Shown here piece by piece: positions 32,028 through 42,306 of a stretch of 64,000 bases of DNA; the first letter of the stretch is position 1; each line of letters starts with the position of its first letter. A program made the translations under genes and the position numbers. The notes under the pieces were generated by a model. It was not told where the DNA came from. It ran no database searches and saw only the letters and a program-made list of their open reading frames with translations. The stretch is from Chionoecetes opilio (Eukaryota; Arthropoda; Malacostraca; Decapoda; Majidae). The DNA lies in NCBI GenBank assembly GCA_016584305.1, contig JACEEZ010010106.1:236470-300469 (forward strand), given 5' to 3'.

Positions 32028-32281
32028 TGTAGCAGTAATCGTAACTTTGCGTCGGAATTCCAATGATCATATTTTCGAGAAAAGCCTATGGTTAGTTTCG
32101 GAGCTACAGCCAAGCGTCTTACTCGGAAACCACATACTCGCATAGAGTTGGGGAATATGCGGCTGGGAGGGGCTGGGTGGTTTATCTACCTCGGGTGGCT
32201 CTCGTCTACCAGATCTCTCGTATTCGTTGGCGAGACTTTCAACTTTTCACTTTGTTCAGTATTCCTATTATCTCCAACTCA

Positions 32282-32289
32282 ATATATAT

Positions 32290-32364
<75 letters not shown>

Positions 32365-32372
32365 TATATATT
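32282..32372. repeat. (AT)n microsatellite
   Basis: About 90 bp of AT repeats with a few AATA interruptions. Confidence 0.95.
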
Positions 32373-33301
32373 AATCGTCCCGACACATTTATTCTTTGCA
32401 TAATTATGATGAACTAGCCGCAAAGCCGCCCCCCGGCGGTATTTTTGGCTAGCTCCTGCGGAGGGCTATTGCTGGGCCTTGGGCCCAACACCTGTGTTTG
32501 GTGGGTCTTCGGATAGCTCCAGATAGCCCCTTCTAGCTTTCCTGAAATCATGCTTGTATGTATTAACGCCAACCCATTCACATCACCCCCAACCCATTCA
32601 CTCACCCATTACCCATCACCCCCCACCCATTCACTCACCCATTACCCATCACCACACACCCATTCACTCACCCATTTCCCATCACCCCCATCTATTCCCT
32701 CACCCATCACCCATCACCCCCCACCCATTACCCATCACCCCACCCATTCACTCACCCATTACCCATCACCCTATATCAAGGTTTCCTCAATTCTCGCAAC
32801 CCACTTTTTTTTTCACAATTCTCGCTAATAGGCTGCTAAAAAAAAGAAAAAAAAGGTGATCGGATCATCTCATACGTGGGCTTAAAACCTTCCCCTGGTC
32901 GAGCTGGTTCCAAAACTGTGCCATATGAGGGGATTGGGGCACTGGGGGCGGCACCTATCGCGGACAGACAGACAGACAGACAGACAGACACACACACTTT
33001 CGCTTATATTACACTGGTCGACACCAAAAATGGTTCTGAGTTCATTGTGTGTGGGTTGGAAAGCATTTTCGCTGCTGATTAAAAAATGGCATTGCTTTTT
33101 CTCTAGCACGTATAGTTTTGAAATATCGGCATTTAAAATTTTAATAGCTTTATAATTATATACGTATATATAATTATATAATTAATCGAAACAATCCCCC
33201 TACGTTAATATGTATTACTCGTAATTAAATTCTGGTGGTGCCTGCGGCTTTATTAGCACCTAATGTACATATCTGGCAAAAAATATACTTAAATTATGTT
33301 A

Positions 33302-34147
33302 CTTTCACGTTGTAGCGTCCAGCAATAGTCCCCTATCATGTTGGGACTGAATCGTCCTTGGTATCGGGTTTCCATGGTGGCAATGTCCTGGTGGAAACGT
33401 TCCCCCTGCTCATCACTGACCGCGCCAAGATTCGTTGGAAGAAATCAAGATGTGAATGGAAAAAGTGGATTTTGAGTGACATCCGAGCCCCAAGCGCATG
33501 ATAACTCTTCAACATGTCATTTACAAGTTCCTCATAATTCGATGCTCGAACATTACCTAGGTAGTTCTTATAACAGCCAAAAAGCTCTTCCAAGCAGCTT
33601 TTCCAGGGCAGTTAGGCTCTTTACAAAGTCATCATCATTGAGTAGTTGACGAATTGAGGGCCATTGAAACACCTGCCTTTACTTGGCTTCAGATACAGTG
33701 CGTTCAAACTTTGCTAACAAATACTGAAGGCCAGCACCATTTTGATCCATGGCCTTCACAAAATTTTTCATTAACCCAAGTTGCAGATGCAATGGAGGTA
33801 AGTAAACCTTTTCACTGTCAACAAGAGGTTTGTGCATACAGTTGAACCTGCCAGGTGAGTCTTTCGGTCGTGCTGGCCATTCCTTTTGTTTGTAATGTTT
33901 GCTGTCCGCTCTAGAGTCCCACAAACAAAGAAAACACATGTGCTTAGTGTAACCTAACTGGAGTCCTAGAAGCAAGGAGATTACCTTCAGGTCCCCACAC
34001 AGATTCACTGATGTTCTTCATATTTAACAGCAGATAACAAAGTCTTCATAGTTTCATAAGTTTCACTCATTTCATGGCCATGCGCAATTGGAACACTCGG
34101 AAGCTTATTTCCTTTATGCAGAAGAACGGCCTTTAGCGTGTTTTTTT
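33302..34147 (-). pseudogene. Inverted copy of the C-terminal half of the element's gene
   Basis: On the minus strand, NLCGDLKVISLLLGLQLGY, HMCFLCLWDSRADSKHY, LPPLHLQLGLMKNFVKAMD and NYLGNVRASNYEELVND repeat the C-terminal half of the gene at 34577-36215 with few changes. There is no start region, so this is a duplicated arm and not a separate gene. Confidence 0.8.
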
Positions 34148-34152
34148 AGCGT

Positions 34153-34181
34153 GTCGATTTACCTATTATTGGTAAATCGAC
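34153..34181. repeat. Perfect 11-bp hairpin at the palindrome centre
   Basis: GTCGATTTACC, loop TATTATT, GGTAAATCGAC, located just inside the left arm. Confidence 0.8.
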
Positions 34182-34576
34182 CCTGCTGAACTCGAATCTG
34201 ATGTACAATTAACTCTATCACGTCCAGTTTTTGAGATCCAGACGCAATTCATGAAAAAATATGGGTAAAATCAGCAGAAGTAGGTTTCACCAATGTTTTC
34301 ATTTTAAACTCTTAATCTTTTCTTTTCTCAAGCCTATTTAGGGCAGTGCAGTGTTTTTGAGTCAGTGTGGTTTGTGCAGTGAGCAGGGGAGGGTGTGCGC
34401 ACTGCGTATTGGCGAGGGGTTAGCAGGCTGTGTAGTACATTTTTACCTACTGATCGTGTACAGCTATTGACATATGTTTAAACATTTTATTTTTCTTTGC
34501 AGATATGATGTGTTTGATTTAGTGGAGTCCTAATTTCAGTTGGTTTACCGTATATAGTACCTTGTACCGGGCTGTG

Positions 34577-36215
34577 ATGGAGCGCCGTAACTGTGTGAAT
34601 GCATCGGACAGTTTTTGTTACATATGTGGAATTTTAACCCTGACAGTCTGAAGAAACCTCTTACAAAGAATATTAAAGCAGCTTATCTGCATTCCTTCAA
34701 GTGCCGTATAGGTGATCAAGATAAGAAGTGGGCCCCTCACGTAGCATGCAACCCCTGTGTGAACCACTTGAATGAATGGATGCGTGGCAAACGGCCATCA
34801 GGCATGGCATTCGGCATCCCAATGGTTTGACGTGAACAAAAGGATCACAGTACTGACTGCTACTTCTGCCTCACTAACATCAAAGGATATTCAGTAAAAA
34901 CGCGAGCTAAAATCAGGTATCCTGACGTACCTTCTGCCATCAGGCCTGTGCCACATGGTCCTGATCTCCCAGTTCCAAATGTTCCAATTGCAAGTGCTAT
35001 AAGTGAATCAGATTCGAACGAGGAGGATAATCTCATGGATACAGACTTTCAAGAAATGGCAGACAACAGAGAGCTCAAATTCATCAATCAGGAAATGCAA
35101 CATGACCTTGCTAGGGACCTAGATCTACCCAAGGAGAAAGTGAAGTCCTTGGATCTCGTCTCAAGGAATGGAATTGCTACAAGAAGGAGTTCTCATCACC
35201 ACGTTTCGTCGTAGACATAAAATAACTTTCAAGCTTCTTCAAGATGGAACACAAGCTTGTTACTGCTTTGATGTTGAACACTCATGGAACAACTTTGTGA
35301 GTCTCACACTTATGATAAGAGTGAGTGGCGGCTGTTCATAGATTCAGGAAAAACACCGCTAAAGGCCGTTCTTCTGCATAAAGGAAATAAGCTTCCGAGT
35401 GTTCCAATTGCGCATGGCCATGAAATGAGTGAAACTTATGAAAACTATGAAGACTTTGTTATCTGCTGTTAAATATGAAGAACATCAGTGGAATCTGTGT
35501 GGGGACCTGAAGGTAATCTCCTTGCTTCTAGGACTCCAGTTAGGTTACACTAAGCACATGTGTTTTCTTTGTTTGTGGGACTCTAGAGCGGACAGCAAAC
35601 ATTACAAACAAAAGGAATGGCCAGCACGACCGAAAGACTCACCTGGCAGGTTCAACTGTATGTACAAACCTCTTGTTGACAGTGAAAAGGTGTACTTACC
35701 TCCATTGCATCTGCAACTTGGGTTAATGAAAAATTTTGTGAAGGCCATGGATCAAAATGGTGCTGGCTTTCAGTATTTGTTAGCAAAGTTTGAACGCACT
35801 GTATCTGAAGCCAAAGTAAAGGCAGGTGTTTTCAATGGCCCTCAAATTCGTCAACTACTCCAATGATGATGACTTTGTAAAGAGCCTAACTGCCCTGGAA
35901 AAAGCTGCTTGGAAGAGCTTTTGGCTGTTATAAAGAACTACCTAGGTAATGTTCGAGCATCGAATTATGAGGAACTTGTAAATGACATGTTGAAGAGTTA
36001 TCATGCGCTTGGGGCTCGGATGTCACTCAAAATCCACTTTTTCCATTCACATTTTGATTTCTTCCCAACGAATCTTGGCGCGGTCAGTGATGAGCAGGGG
36101 GAACGTTTCCACCAGGACATTGCCACCATGGAAACCCGATACCAAGGACGATTCAGTCCCAAACATGATAGGGGACTATTGCTGGACGCTACAACGTGAA
36201 AGTAACATAATTTAA
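34577..36215 (+). pseudogene. Transposon-borne gene of unknown function, frameshifted (candidate transposase)
   Basis: Starts MERRNCVNASDSFCYICG (34577). The N-terminal ~150 codons hold CxxC pairs (CYIC, CNPC, CYFC) fitting a zinc-binding DNA-recognition region. A Ser/Asp/Glu-rich linker follows, then conserved blocks: EWRLFIDSGKTPLKAVLLH, CGDLKVISLLLGLQ, CFLCLWDSRADSKHY, GLMKNFVKAMD, RMSLKIHFFHSH and DEQGERFHQDI, ending GDYCWTLQRESNII. The Asp in FIDSG, the Asp in CGDLK and the Glu in EQGE could form a DDE-type triad (inference). I recall similar multi-copy uncharacterised proteins in arthropods and other animals. Several frameshifts (about 34650, 35215-35330, 35440, 35870 and 36165) inactivate this copy. 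Confidence 0.7.
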
Positions 36216-36557
36216 GTATATTTTTTGCCAGATATGTACATTAGGTCCTAATAAAGCCGCAGGCACCACCAAATTTAATTACGAGTAATATATATTAACG
36301 TAGGGGGATTGTTCGATTAATTATATAATTATATATACGTATATATTATAATAGCTATTAATATTTAAAATGCTGATAATTCAAAAACTATACTTGCTAG
36401 AGAAAAAGCAATGCCATTTTTAAATCAGCAGCGAAAATGCTTTCCAACCCACACACAATGAACTCAGAACCATTTTGGTGTCGACCAGTGATAATCAGCT
36501 TCATTAGTCCAGAACCATATCTTCGATTTTTTTTTTGTCGACCAGTGTTATTATAGA

Positions 36558-36869
36558 TGTTCATTCACAATACCTAATCCACAAAAAATAATTAATTTCC
36601 ACGCCTTATTTTCCTAAAAAACATGATTTTTGTAAAATGCACGGGAAAAACAACACGTTTTTCCAGCCGTTGGCGGAAAATGCACGACACGTTCCGGCCG
36701 TGGCGCGAAACTTGCTGATGCCGTCACGTGAGGGCAACAATCTGCTTCACACAGCCTGCCTTTCCCCCGGTGCACACACCTTCTGTACACATTTATCGTG
36801 GCCGTATAGGTCGGGAACGGGTGATATGCTCTCTGGAAAGGCACCGCTTTTTACTGCACCCATAAATCA
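36558..36869. other. Unassigned sequence
   Basis: Spacer between the Helitron 5' end and the LINE 3' end; no gene or recognised repeat. Confidence 0.4.
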
Positions 36870-39800
36870 ATCAAATCATTGGGGGCATACGCCGGGGGGT
36901 GCGTCGCCTCCTTCACCCTACGACGCCACTCCGGGGGTTACCACGTGCGAGTCCCCATGCAGGCTCCTTCCCATACCAAGCAGCTCTCGACAAGAAACAT
37001 CAACTTGTCCCAGCTACGAGCCTTGTGGGCGTCCCTTGGCCTCCTCCATACGGATTGTCTCTTACATACAATCCGATGGGAAGGATCGTTTCAGGGTAGC
37101 GTGCCACATGCCCATATAGCCGAAGTTGGCGCTGACGGACTATGTAGGTAATAGGCCTCGATTCAGTCTCACGGTGCAATCGCTGATTTGACACGTAATC
37201 ATCCAGCGATAAGCCCATGATTCGCGAAGACACTTATTACCAAATGCATCGATTCGTCTCTTCAAGTCGCTATTTAGTGTCCATGTCTCACAACTATAGA
37301 GTAGGACAGGGATCACAAGCGGCTGAAGATCCGGATCATTGTCATCCGCCACAGATACCGACAACGCCAAATACTCCTGCTGAGCGAGTCCATAACACCG
37401 TGGTCTATGCCAATCCGCCGTAAGACTTCTTGACGTAACCCGCCGTTATATGGACTGCGCTACCAAGGTATGTAAAACTTTCCAAGATCTCAATGTCCTC
37501 GCCGCACGCATGAACAGACTGTACTGTTTCATCTAGTAAGCCTCCAAAACACCTGGACCTTGGTCTTAACCCCTTCACTGCCTGCGGCTGATACAAATAC
37601 GGTCTCTCAGCTATTTAAGGGTTCACTGCGGCTGGTACATATATGGTTTCTGTATTTAAACTGCGCGCTCAATGATATTATGGGTAAATATTCGTTGTGA
37701 TAGGCTTGTATGGCAACAGTGTCAAGTGTTGCGATATAATATAACCTCTTTTTCTGCTTGCGTGAGTTAGTGTGACTAATAAGGTCAAGCGGTACAGAAC
37801 GATGTGTTGACGCTGCCGCGCCCTCTACTTCAATGGCGAGGCTAAATAGTCAAGATATTCATATATTCTTGATGGATATAAAACAGATGTATGAATGAAT
37901 GAATGAATGCATGAATGAAGCATTTATGTACCAAAATAAGCTGTATTATGTTGAGTAGTAAGTAGTTTCATTGTGCGTCTGGCAGCACGGTCACGGCCCT
38001 GTTGCTGCACTTTGACGTAACTCTTCACTTAGCTGGTAGCCTCCACCAAGACGAAACATAGATTTTCTGGTATGGAATGAGCATCCTATTCATTTAGGCA
38101 CTTTAAAATATGATCAGTAATTATTTTATATTTTAATTAAACCTGCCGCACAGGGGGGTAGGCCTATGAATTTGATATCCCCAGTGAAGGGGTTAAGCCA
38201 GGAGACCTCAAGTCCCAAAGGCTTTGCCTCCTCGTGCAGCGCCTCGAGAGCCATCACCAGGACCTCCAGCGACTCAGCAAAGATTACTGCATCATCGGCA
38301 AAAACAAGATCAGTGATCTTGGTGTTGCCGAGGGATGCTCCACAATCACTTTGATCTGCAACTTTGCCCAATACCCAATCCATACAAGTGTTGAAAAGAG
38401 ATGGGGAAAGGACGCACCCTTGCCTCACTCCTGTATTAACAGGAAAGAAGCTGGATACACCTCCCCCACACTTCACAGCACTCTCAGTTCCAGAATACAG
38501 ACCAGTCATCAAACCAATAGTCCTTGCAGGAATCCCGCGAAGTCACAGAAGATCCCAGAGTGACTCACGATGCACTGAGTCAAACGCCTTCTTGAGATCA
38601 ACATAGGTTGCAAGCATCCCCTGTCGAAACTCACGTCGGCGTTCCACCAGGACACGAAGCGCTAGGATACGGTCCGTTGATGACTTACCAGGCGTGAATC
38701 CAGACTGCTGAGGTCTGTGATGCTTCAGCAGATGACTGCTGATCCGTGTCAGCAATAGATGGGCAAGCACCTTGCCTGGCACGCTGAGCAGTGTAATACC
38801 GCGGTAATTGTTGCAGTCCTGGCGGTCCCCTTTCCCTTTCCAGATAGGGACGACCAGCCCCCCCTTTTCCAGTCAGGAGGAATGGTACGTGATTGCCACA
38901 CGGCAGTCAGGACAGCATGCAACTCGCGTATCATGGCCTCACCCCCAGCTTTGAGGAGCTCCCCACTGATACTACACACACCAGCTGCCTTTCCACCCCT
39001 CAACTTTACTACAGCCTCTCTGACTTCGTCAAGAGAGGGTGCGGTTTCGTCAATGGGAGGATCGGCATCCATTGCCTGTAACCCAGTGGTGTGAAGCTGC
39101 TCAGTTGGAGGGTCCACCGTGAACAACTGCCCAAAATACTCAGCCCAACGAGCCATCTGCCCATCCCATGTCCGACACGAGGCGCCCATCTGTTGTTCGA
39201 ATAGCACTCGCCCGAGATGGAGACTTGGAACGGAGCTTCTTCAGGGCTCGGTAGGCGGGTTGGAGGTCATTAGCGTTCAAATGACCCTCGACATCCTCAG
39301 CGAGACTCCTGACATACCTCTCCTTGTGTCTCCCCAGGAGGGTTCTAGTCCGGCGTGACAGAGCCCTGTGCTGGTCCTGGTTCCCAGCCAGCCTGGCAGC
39401 GCGACTCTCCTCGATTTTCTCCAGTGTCTCCGTCGAGACAAAACCACGCCTTGACCTCGGGCGCTCCCCAATACACTCCTTGGCAGCTTGTAGAGTTTCA
39501 CGTTTGAAGGTATCCTACAGTTCTACAGGGTTCTCGAGGGCACCGAGCACATCAAACCGATTTGAGACTGCCACCGCATACTCATGGGCACATGTCAAGT
39601 CCTTCAGTTTCTCAAGATGAAACACGGTATGGTTACCTCTTGAAATTCTTCTGGACTTGACATGAAGCTTAAGTGTAGCAACAACAAGTCTGTGATCTGT
39701 TCCAAAGAGCTCAGCACTCCTGTAAACCCTGCAGTTCTGGAGGATCCTCCAACGAGTACTAACGAGGACGTGGTCGATCTCCTTAGCTACCTCTCCGGCA

Positions 39801-40050
39801 TTACTATACCATGTCCAGCGGTGCAACTCTGGTCTCTGATGCCAAGAACCTGCAATTCTCAACCTTCTGGACCTTGCAAAATTCAGAAGCAGAGAACTGT
39901 TAATGTTTCTGGTACCGGAGCCATGGGGACCAACACATAACTCGTAGCCATCTCTCACAGTGCCAGTAGTAGTATTGAAGTCGCCCAAGACAATAAGTGT
40001 ATCCCGAGGAGGACACGGGTCTAATACAGAGTCGAGTTTGGCACCCATAA
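36870..40050 (-). pseudogene. RTE-like LINE, 5'-truncated and interrupted
   Basis: Minus-strand order is as expected for a one-ORF LINE. The endonuclease end (39515-40048) has LIVLGDFNTTTG, EIDHVLVSTRW and FGTDHRLVVATLK. RT fingers (about 38880-39200) read GGKAAGVCSISGELLKAGG. The palm reads ATYVDLKKAFDSVHRESLW (about 38560) and TGVRQGCVLSPSLF with LVFADDAVIFAES (about 38300, catalytic FADD). The C-terminal region has VIPVLLYSCETW, RWDDYVSNQRL-like and RQLRLYGHVAR (about 37050-37320). The end lies near APNDLIDL at 36870. Stops and frameshifts are present, and a TTAA element sits at 37570-38192. The clade label RTE/BovB-like is from memory of family motifs. Confidence 0.8.
37570..38192. mobile_element. 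piggyBac-like TTAA MITE inside the LINE
   Basis: Ends CCCCTTCACTG...CAGTGAAGGGG with TTAA at 37566-37569 and 38193-38196. Deleting it with one TTAA restores the LINE reading (VSWL-KTKVQVF). 623 bp, no ORF. A (TGAA)n run sits at 37891-37918. Confidence 0.85.
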
Positions 40051-40440
40051 AGGATGCAGGTATATTCCATATCGCAAAAAAAATCTATCAGAAACACCCA
40101 AAATTCTTTAAGTATTATTTTTATTTCAATTTTACGTGTATTTGTATTACCGCGGGGTTGGAAGGCCACCTCAGATGACGTCACCGAGCCGTGGTGCGTC
40201 GTCTGCAAGTCATGAGGAGCGTTTTGGAAGCTCGGGGAATTGACATATTTTGATAGCGGACTATTTAAAAACGGGTGACTGGATGCAAAAAGTGACAACA
40301 TATTTTTTTGATATACTCGATAATGGCTATATTTTGGCTGGATTAAATCAGGAATGATGAAATGGTCTGGACGATTACTTTAAGCTTTTTACCTGTGTTT
40401 CTGTATAAATAACCTAATCTAACCATTACCGTCGGCTAGA
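40051..40440. other. Unassigned sequence 5' of the LINE
   Basis: No gene; A/T runs and a GATGACGTCACC word at about 40180 are the only features noted. Confidence 0.35.
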
Positions 40441-41345
40441 ATTCCCGTTTTGTGTCGGGACGAGAATCTCGGTAGACGAGAGTACCAGGTATACTGGCTG
40501 GCCGGCGTCTCTCACACCTGTAAACAAACATTGATTTACGACAAAAATGAGTGCCAGATTCATTCAAAGCATATCAAAACTATTCAGGAAAACAAAGTTT
40601 CGGCCTCGAAATCAGTGAATGCTCAATTGCTCATTACCGAAATTTTACCGATTTGTTGATTGCGGGGACAGCAACAGGTCTATTTGTTCGCCGGAACGAA
40701 TCGCGTATGAACGTAATCGCTGCAGACGGCCGCTTTTTCCCGATTTTTCTGCAGATAAATCTGCCGGTATTTGGCCAGTGTGAACTAAGTTTAAGGTAGA
40801 CTAAAAATAGTCTAGTTTAGGTTAAAGGAGGGATTTTCTTTACTAACAGATGATATCAAGAAGAAAAAAAACCATTATCAATACTATGACGAAGTGCGAA
40901 GCGGAGCAAGGTTTGCGGGGCGGAGAGTAGGAGCGGGGTGGCCACATCCGTACACTTGTAAACAAAAATAGATTTCCGACAAAAATGAGAGCCAGATTAA
41001 TTCAAAATACTTCAAAACTACTTAGGAAAACTAGATTCCGGCCTCGAAATCGCGGGATGAACTAAACCGTAAATTTACCGGTTAGGTTAGGTAAGAGGTG
41101 GGATTTGCCATAGTAATAGATGATATCAAGAAAAATAGAAAGTTATCAATACTACAGCAGTGGGAAGTGGAACAAGGTTTGCGGGGCGGGTCGGGAGGAT
41201 CGGGGCGGGCACCCACTGCAGCTGTAAACAAACATTGATTTGCGACAAAAACGAGAACCAGATTAATTAAAAACACATAAAAACTATCTAGGAAAACTAA
41301 GTTTTGGCCTCGAAATCGCGGGATGACCTAAACCATAAAATTTCC
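40441..41345. repeat. 266-bp tandem repeat, two full units plus one partial
   Basis: CAAGGTTTGCGGGGCGG recurs at 40907 and 41173, and CGACAAAAA-type words at 40978 and 41244, giving a 266-bp period. A third partial unit (about 40500-40640) is separated by an extra ~172 bp that contains the inverted terminus at 40759-40785. Each unit ends TCGAAATCGCGGGATGA. Confidence 0.7.
40759..40785. repeat. Terminal inverted repeat, right partner of 29717-29742
   Basis: Complement reads GTTCACACTGGCCAAATACC and onward; see the left partner. Confidence 0.5.
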
Positions 41346-42289
41346 GAAGATACTGCTGTGTTAGATACTTTTAGCACTGGGAGTTCACTCCCACACGGTT
41401 TGAAAATGTCAATAACATTAAAAGGTTACCCTGAAACATGGTCACGAGTGAGACTTTCTCAAACTGGAGCTTGCAGCTTTTGTCCTTGCAGTTTTGTATC
41501 ATAGACGGGGCCTGCGTAGTGTCTCAAGGCAAAGCTGGCCAAGGAGGAAAGGAACCAAAACCTCGTCCTCACTTTCCGACAAGCCTAACACATCTCTGCG
41601 ACCCTTACGAGGCCTGGTCAGTGGCACCTGTCACTAGGTGTTCCCCATCAACTCTAAAGAGATTATCAGACGCACTTCTAAAGATACCAAGAAGCTGAAA
41701 TATTCCCTTTTAGGATGAAGACTAGACTCAGACCATCACAAAAAGCCAAATGGTGTAACCCAAAAAAGCGTCCAAAAAAAATATGTTATGAATGAGTCGA
41801 AAACCAGTTGTCATGAAGAATTGGGATGAGAGGTCTGTTAAAGGATAAAGGGACGAGTATTTCCCACTCATAACTGGCAACATGGACCCCACCACAATTG
41901 TGGCTTTTATAGTGTAGAAGTCGCCACACTCTATTACACCGCAAGCCTAGCTAACTAAGACTCTGGAACTCCAGCCATTGGCTCTAAGGAGATCACGTGC
42001 CTGCGCCTCCCACCCTGCACAAACCCCAGTGGTTTCACCGGACCCTGGCCTGGGGATCTTACCAAGCTTAAACCCTTCCAGGGTGCCCGAGAAGAAAAAC
42101 AGGACCCCAATTTCCTGGGGTAAAAGAACCATGCATATGGGAAAAAATTTTCCTATCCATAACATAATATATCCATCCACATAAATGAATAGCGGATAAT
42201 TGTAAGTGGATGTCATTGCCTCAAATTTGTTTATATTTTCATGTGATGCTGATGTAGTGTTAATCATCGGCCTCGAAGATGCAAGATAT
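41346..42289. other. Apparently unique non-coding sequence
   Basis: Moderate GC and short frames only; no motif recognised on either strand. It is the longest stretch that does not look like a mobile element. Confidence 0.4.
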
Positions 42290-42306
42290 TGACATCAGGT
42301 ATTTAG

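Larger units (their letters stand above)
33012..36547. mobile_element. 3.5-kb palindromic DNA transposon, CACTGG ends, TTA target duplication
   Basis: Begins CACTGGTCGACACC and ends with GTCGACCAGTG, flanked by TTA on both sides (33009-33011 and 36548-36550); the undisturbed Helitron at 17.72 kb has only one TTA at this point. Arms of about 1.13 kb (33012-34147 and about 35352-36490) are near-perfect inverted copies. The unique centre holds a 5' leader with a TTTCTTTGCAG acceptor and the 5' half of one gene. CAC-type ends with a 3-bp duplication resemble CMC (CACTA-like) transposons; that placement is inference. Confidence 0.75.
32414..36557 (-). mobile_element. Helitron split by the CACTGG element
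   Basis: The 3' end CTAG lies at 32417-32414 with the hairpin and minisatellite (32570-32770). The 5' module runs to 33011, where it is cut, and resumes at 36548-36557 (TTATTATAGA, complement TCTATAATAA). The uninterrupted copy at 17.7 kb shows the unbroken junction. Confidence 0.75.

Noticed and set aside
38166..39940. Several plus-strand open frames of 60-110 codons
   Set aside because: They are antisense shadows of the minus-strand LINE endonuclease and RT.
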